From assembly GCF_000213175.1 (NCBI RefSeq), contig NW_009799179.1, positions 434,001 to 498,000 of the forward strand: DNA of 64,000 nt. Reading direction: 5' to 3'. Positions 59,960 through 64,000 of the stretch are shown piece after piece. The notes below the pieces were generated by a model, which made no database searches, was not told the origin of the DNA, and saw only the letters and a list, made by a program, of their open reading frames with translations. Position 1 is the stretch's first letter; every line of letters begins with the position of its first letter. The DNA comes from Neurospora tetrasperma FGSC 2508. Its lineage: Eukaryota; Ascomycota; Sordariomycetes; Sordariales; Sordariaceae. The translations under genes were made by a program, and so were the position numbers.

Positions 59960-61816
59960 CTACACATCGACCGTTTCCCTGGCCCTCCTGGCATCCTTGA
60001 CCCTCCTCAAGATGTATATCCGTGGGACCATCCTCGGGCCAACCCATTTTCCTCCTGTGATTGCCTTTACGCGGTTCTTCCATCGCTCAACGGAAACACT
60101 TTTCCCGACCACGGGAACATCTTCTGGCACCTTGTCCTCCTCCGCGTGGCCATTCAGGGACACCTCAATCCCACCATATCCCTTGACCATACCGACCGTC
60201 TCCCAGTCATCCCCTCTAACCTTCTTAGTATCCTCAGCCAAAACATAGTCGAATCGTTTCCAAAATGCCTCTTGGACAAGCACAGACTCGTTCTCAGTCT
60301 TGTCCAGCGCAAGCACCACACTGTTCCCGGGACTCTTCCTGACAATCTTGCCCTTGCTAGGAACAGCCGACGCATACCCCGTAGCCGTCCCAAACAGCGT
60401 GACACCCGTCATGCAAGACAGGACATCGGCATGAACAGGCACAACAGCCGAGGATGAACTAGACGCAGCAACCTCCGCCTGGACCGTGTCTCGCAAGTAT
60501 GCGAGCGCTTCGCCGCCGGGGTAGTTGAGCGATGAAATCAGCAACATGCCCGTGCTAGCCACAAAGGATACCGCAATCGACACAAGTAAAACTCCCCACG
60601 TCAAAACAGCGGCCGTCTTCCCCGCTTTGATGCTCCTCCTAGCAATCCAGTCCGCCCCCAAGGCCGCAGCACCAGTAAGCGAAGGAACCACGTAAAAGAT
60701 GAACCTGGCTTCCTTGTGCGGCTGCAGCGAGTAGATCGCCACAAACAACAGACTCGGCACCAGCAGTCCCTTCACCGCTGGTCTCACAGCCGGCTGCTTC
60801 CACGCCACGGGGATCATCAAACCCCAGGTAAGCGGATTGACGAGCAGTCTCGGGATGGCCGAGACAAAGTAGTACCACCACGGAGAGGTGCCCCACTCGC
60901 TGGAGTTGCCTTGCACGGCGTTGAAGTAGAAGCCCCACAGTTCGGGCCAGAGCGGTTTCTGCCAAAAGTAAGAATCCAAGGGCACCGTCATGATAAGGGA
61001 AACGATGACGGCGACGATAAAGTGCGGGATTATGCGCTCCAGAGAGGTGGAGGGGACGACAAAGAGGAGGTGGAAGATGGTGGTGAAGAGGAGAAGCGCG
61101 ACTTCGGAGCGGAAGATGACGCCAGCCATGATGAGGAGCGAGATGGCGGAGCGGTGGCGGCGGTGGATGAGCTCCGGGGACTGCGGGTTCGGGAGGAGGA
61201 GAGCGGCGGCCGTTGTTGCTGATAATGTCAGTTTTCCGTCGTCCATGAGAATGAGGATGAGGCAGTTTACTTACTCAGACCGAAAGCAAACATATTCGGC
61301 AAAGTCCTCGACGCGTAGAAAATGACATGGAACTGACTGGCCTGCAAAAGTAAATACCACCTCGCTGCCGAGCGTCCATAGGCACGTCTAAAATTCCGCG
61401 CAAACAAAAGAATAGCAGCCGCATTAGCGAGGCCTAGCATGCCCCTCACAATGGTTTGGGCATGGTCAAAGCCGGCAAGGTTGACGATGGGCTGTCCGAG
61501 CCCGGCCAAGACCACAGGGCCAGCAAAGGTTCGGGGTACGGCACCAGGAAAGGTGAAATGGTCATATGTTTGAGATAGTCGGTGATGAGCATTCTGAAGT
61601 GGCGTGCCGTACACAAGGACATCGTGGGTGGCTTGGATGTTGAAAGACTCCTCAACCTTGGTGTATGGGGCGATAACGAGGTGAAGGAGGATGAGGGTTG
61701 GGATGAGGAGGTAGAGCCCCCAATCTGGCTGGATGGTAAGTCGCAGTGCGCATGTGAGTGTGAGAGTGTGTGCGAAAAAGGACAGAAATCATACCCAATA
61801 CAGATATTAGCTTCAT
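59960..61816 (-). CDS. alg12: ALG12 dolichyl-P-mannose alpha-1,6-mannosyltransferase (GT22)
   Basis: Three exons, 61816-61795 (only 22 bases), 61724-61275 and 61218-59960, give 576 residues. The start MKLISVLDWGLYLLIPTLIL runs into the family signature HLVIAPYTKVEESFNIQATH, which contains the short acidic catalytic-loop motif typical of GT22. Further landmarks are FPGAVPRTFAGP, FYASRTLPNMFAFGL, VPLDSYFWQKPLWPELWGFY and LQPHKEARFIFYVVPSL, with many membrane spans. The enzyme acts in the ER lumen and adds the eighth mannose to the dolichol-linked N-glycan precursor. The C-terminal luminal part is longer and less conserved. The tiny first exon is set by the frame across a GTATGA donor and a second AG (CCAGCCAG) acceptor. 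It is divergent from the capping protein gene. Confidence 0.94.
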
Positions 61817-62461
61817 GGTGTCCGGTACGGTGCTTCACCTCATGTTGGAAAGGTGACGATGAGATGAAGAGATTCGAAATAAGGCTGTTAGTTGTTGACA
61901 GTTTGCAAGGGGTCGTCGGTCAGGTAAAGATGAGCTGGCTGACTGTTGACTTTACAAGAAATGTCAATGAGGAGGTTTCATCACCTGATGATAGTGGCAA
62001 GGGACGTACATCATGACTTGCTTAGTGTAACTCAAAGGAATCTTGAGACACCTACGATAGCCTATCATCATTGATCCGGTCTTTTAAATTAGATATTTCT
62101 AGAGTTCCTTCGCGGGTTACGCCTCTCATCGTCAAAGTTGATGCTTCTTGGCAAAGAATATCTCGTACAGAAACATCACCACATGGAAACAAACAGTGCG
62201 ATTGGCCGTGCATGAGCCCCTGAAACAGCGACAGCGGGAACCCCACCAGTGCAGTGGAGGTTTCATACCTAGCAACCCGACCCTGGAACATCCCCGCCAA
62301 CTCAACAGCTAGGAACCACCTAACATTAGCACCTGTCTCCATTGCCCTGGCCTGTCTACCCATCCGTCGCCGCGCCGCCATTTCGACCTTCACCGAGTGA
62401 ACAAAAACAAACAAACAAGAGTATCACACTCCTACCGACCCTTAGAGGAATACCCGTCAAG
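61817..62461. promoter_or_regulatory. Divergent promoter between alg12 and cap2
   Basis: These 645 bases between two outward-facing housekeeping genes serve as promoter and leader for both. No clear TATA element is seen on either side. Confidence 0.6.
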
Positions 62462-63650
62462 ATGGCGACTGCAGACCCCTTTGATTCCGCCCTGTAAGTC
62501 TACTAAGTCGCAGAGTCCGCCTACCCACCACCCCTCCTTGCGCCCTAGCCAGATCTACACCGACCGCCAACTACATCATCACCACCACCACCACCACCAA
62601 CAAGCGCAACAACATCATCATCACCAAGCGCAGCATAGCGCGAATAACCAGAGGCGAACCAGATCATATAAGCTAACACCCCTTACCCAAAAGCGACCTC
62701 CTCCGCCGCCTCAACCCCAAACACACGGCCGAGCACCTCAACAACCTCATCACCCTCGCCCCCGACCTGACCGAAGACCTGCTCTCCTCCGTCGACCAGC
62801 CCCTGACCGTCAAGCGCTGCAAGCAAACCGGCCGCGACTACCTGCTATGCGACTACAACCGCGACGGCGACAGCTACCGCTCGCCATGGAGCAACCAGTT
62901 CGACCCTCCGCTTGAGGGCGGCAACCAGGGCGGTAGCGGTGGAGATGGCGAGGGAGATGGAGGAGAAGGGGGTGCGGCGGGATCGATCATGCCTGGCGAG
63001 AGGGTGAGGAAGATGGAGATCAAGGCCAACGAGGCGTTTGATGTGTACAGAGAGCTGTATTATGAGGGGGGTGTGAGTTCGGTGTATTTCTGGAATTTGG
63101 ACGATGGGTTTGCGGGGGTGGTGTTGTTGAAGAAGTGTGAGTTGTTCCTCTGTTGTCTGTTTATTTTGGATTGGATTGCTAGGGATCGTTGCTGGCCGGT
63201 CTACATGCACTCACTACACGGACACTATCATGCTAACTCCTCTGCCGTTGAACAGCCTCCCCAACCAACCCCTCCTCCTCGGGCGTGTGGGACTCCATCC
63301 ACGTCTTCGAAGCCTCGGAGCGCGGCCGCACCTCCAACTACCGCCTTACCTCGACCGTCATCCTCTCGCTGGCCACCAAGGGCAACGCCCTCGGCGAGGT
63401 CGATCTCTCGGGCAACATGACGCGCCAGGTCGAGCAGGACCTGCCCGTCGAGAACGACGAGAGCCACATTGCCAACATTGGCCGCCTGGTCGAGGATATG
63501 GAGCTCAAGATGCGCAACCTGCTGCAGGAGGTCTACTTTGGCAAGGCCAAGGATGTCGTGGGCGATCTGAGGAGTGTCGGCTCCCTCAGCGAGGGACAGA
63601 GGGATCGCGATGCGCAGATGGAGATTATTGGGAGTATGAGGAAAGCGTAA
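62462..63650 (+). CDS. cap2: F-actin capping protein beta subunit
   Basis: Exons 62462-62493, 62694-63136 and 63256-63650 give 289 residues. The start reads [20 protein letters not shown], with the first intron after a 32-base exon. Family landmarks are [74 protein letters not shown] and, in exon 3, [16 protein letters not shown] and [12 protein letters not shown]. The C-terminal tentacle-like helix with [16 protein letters not shown] is present. The protein forms a heterodimer with the alpha subunit and caps actin filament barbed ends at endocytic patches. Between FDPPLE and the next helix there is a Gly/Glu-rich insertion of about 25 residues ([18 protein letters not shown]) that animal CapZ lacks. 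Confidence 0.96.
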
Positions 63651-64000
63651 GCATGCGCAAGGGCTACTGTGGTGGCAAGGGGGGAAATGGTTAGTTGGCA
63701 AAGACAAAGCGAAGCGAAATGCTATTGTTGTGTGATTAGCAGGCGTATTTGAAACGGTATTTTCGCGAGAAAGAGAGAGAGAGACAAGAAGAGGGCGGGA
63801 GGACATGTGTCTCTGCTTGGTATACTACATCTCTCTCTCTCTCTAAACAAATTCTACTTAATAATTCATCACACACACACAAAGTTGTCTGAAATATGGT
63901 TTCAGTCTCACCGACGGGACTAGACCTGATCAGTTTAACCAACCCCCGGGACCGAGTATACTCCTCAACAGATCAGAGACAAGACATCCGAAAAATACCC
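63651..64000. other. 3' flank of cap2 with short simple repeats
   Basis: The stretch holds GA and CT tracts near 63772 and 63833 and a CA tract near 63871. No further gene is seen before the window end. Confidence 0.5.

Noticed and set aside
62397-62915. Plus-strand His/Gln/Pro-rich frame of 172 codons
   Set aside because: It overlaps intron 1 and exon 2 of the capping protein gene in the wrong frame.
1-64000. tRNA and 5S rRNA genes
   Set aside because: No convincing tRNA B-box with a matching acceptor stem, nor a 5S-like sequence, was noticed on either strand. A dedicated scan could still find one.

Overview
This is a nuclear window from a filamentous ascomycete, most likely a Sordariales fungus of the Neurospora/Sordaria type. 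The reasons are short GT-AG introns (about 60-200 bases) with CTNAC branch sites, fungus-specific families (subgroup C chitinase, LysM protein, Msb1, ALG12, Mtm1) and simple-repeat-rich spacers. Those spacers carry many copies of the palindrome TACCTAGGTA. The assembly is draft: two runs of N (1444-2270 and 23371-24247) interrupt it. The first is probably a false gap, because 424 bases on its two sides are identical.

Layout. 1-6958: a chitin-related group made of a LysM/GH18 killer-toxin-type chitinase (minus, running off the left edge), a DUF7136-type secreted protein (minus) and a divergent LysM gene (plus) whose reading frame looks broken. 8380-10731: Cdc1/PGAP5-like metallophosphoesterase (plus). 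12313-15878: Msb1-family morphogenesis protein (minus). 15879-21436: a 5.5 kb stretch with no gene I can support. 21437-22917: uracil-DNA glycosylase (plus). 24278-30703: a tandem array of three paralogous, probably seven-membrane-segment proteins (minus). Its first member, next to the second N gap, is a decayed pseudogene and the other two are intact. 32482-33948: Mtm1-type mitochondrial carrier. 35348-39135: a large uncharacterised protein with a C-terminal cysteine cluster. 42991-45255: PAF acetylhydrolase-like lipase. 48378-49118: a small secreted HsbA/UVI-1-like protein. 50923-51198: a solo LTR with 5-base target duplications. 52089-52304: a 71-residue secreted peptide. 52866-53949: a NmrA/EasG-like Rossmann protein. 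54819-59077: a sterol glucosyltransferase-like enzyme with about six C-terminal ubiquitin-interacting motifs. 59960-61816: ALG12. 62462-63650: F-actin capping protein beta.

How they fit together. Most genes are housekeeping functions in secretory glycosylation (Cdc1-like GPI remodelling, ALG12), polarity and actin (Msb1, CapZ beta), DNA repair and mitochondrial transport, and they are not functionally linked by position. Two neighbourhoods look like real units: the chitinase/DUF7136/LysM group, and the tandem membrane-protein array. The array is the best candidate here for an undescribed system, as an orphan receptor-like family. Exon borders were derived by reading splice sites by eye. For every gene except the LysM gene and the pseudogene they give an uninterrupted frame.
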